Below, piece by piece: positions 63,595-64,000 of a stretch of DNA of 64,000 nt; the stretch's first letter is position 1, and the number at the start of each line of letters is the position of its first letter. The translations under genes were made by a program, and so were the position numbers. Source of the DNA: Rhabditoides inermis (taxonomy: Eukaryota > Nematoda > Chromadorea > Rhabditida > Rhabditidae); NCBI GenBank assembly GCA_963966185.1, contig CAWZYM010000151.1:815501-879500 (forward strand), in the 5' to 3' direction. A model generated the notes under the pieces. The model was not told the origin of the DNA and made no database searches. It saw nothing but the letters and a program-made list of their open reading frames with translations.

Positions 63595-64000
63595 AAACTC
63601 TTCACGGTTTAACGAGTTAACCGAACCGAAATTTCGAAAAAACGGTTTCGGTTAACTGGTTAACCGTTTTAAAAACGATTTTCGATTAACCGGTTTTAAC
63701 TGGTTTTCGGTTATTGAAACCGACACTGAAGAAAGGAGATCATTACAGATAGCGCGAAATTCAATCTTATTTGTTACCGCCATTGTTACATTAAAAAAAA
63801 CGCGAGAAATTTGACAATACGAGCGTCGAACTTGGCCTAGACTACCAGCAACAGGGAATTCGGTTAACCGAACATTTCGGTTAACATTTCGGTGAACCGG
63901 TTCGGTTAACCGAAAACCGGTTTCTGTCACGGTTTTTCGGTTCGGTTAACCGGTTAACCGAAATCAAGACGGTTTCCGGTTAACCAGTTAACCGAACCGG
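63595..64000. repeat. Degenerate CGGTTAACCG palindrome array
   Basis: Two dense blocks (63595-63720 and 63855-64000) of CGGTTAACCG, AACCGAACCG and TTTCGGTTAAC words in both orientations, separated by about 130 bp of ordinary sequence. It continues to the window edge. The same architecture, with other words, as the CCGCGGG and GTACCGGG arrays. Confidence 0.9.

Noticed and set aside
1..64000. CRISPR arrays, bacterial operons, rRNA genes
   Set aside because: None seen; spliceosomal introns and gene content are those of a nematode nuclear genome.

Overview
The window is nuclear DNA from a nematode, most likely a rhabditid or diplogastrid. I infer this from the many short GT-AG introns with TTTCAG-type acceptors, two serpentine chemoreceptor genes of the Srg/Srv type, F-box genes, and gene models that close in phase only when short introns are removed. 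The species cannot be named from the sequence. All gene models below were joined by eye from open frames and splice consensus; nothing was aligned to a database.

Left part (1-26 kb) is host gene territory. A small secreted-protein gene lies at 419-1401 (+). The mitochondrial ribosome-associated GTPase MTG1 runs on the minus strand from 11101 leftward past 1847. Two complete six-exon chemoreceptor genes (3271-5917 and 6429-7639, both +) sit inside one MTG1 intron. Elongator subunit ELP4 follows upstream on the same strand (16110-11631, 10 exons, 350 aa). A 17-exon membrane-protein gene of unknown function (16596-25748, +, about 537 aa) diverges from ELP4 across a 485-bp shared upstream region.

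Middle part (26-55 kb) is dominated by retroelements. A recent Ty3/gypsy element with 673-bp LTRs and a 4-bp target duplication fills 26299-34416. A coding-free 2.68-kb LTR element with 723-bp LTRs and a 5-bp target duplication fills 35490-38168. A decayed RT-less gypsy-like element on the minus strand, with a membrane-protein ORF between gag and protease, lies between two 590-bp LTR-like direct repeats (39153-39743 and 47598-48186). A decayed APE-type non-LTR element (48.2-54.7 kb) is split by a Penelope-like element (50756-53442) that has a 12-bp target duplication, 280-bp inverted arms, a GIY-YIG endonuclease and a hammerhead-like core.

Most of this cluster lies in introns of a filamin-like gene on the minus strand (57809 to 34633). 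Its exons join in phase across a 16.7-kb intron. The filamin gene ends abruptly beside an F-box fragment and the gypsy insertion.

Right part (55-64 kb) holds the remaining filamin exons, foldback MITEs, a tRNA-like sequence, an intact nine-exon F-box gene (60710-62430, +, 359 aa) and two exons of a further multi-pass receptor-like gene.

The non-coding DNA is unusually structured. It contains CT/GA microsatellites, a family of palindromic MITEs sharing one core, a candidate tRNA-headed SINE in two copies, and several intronic arrays of degenerate palindromic words (CCGCGGG, GTACCGGGTAC, CGGTTAACCG).
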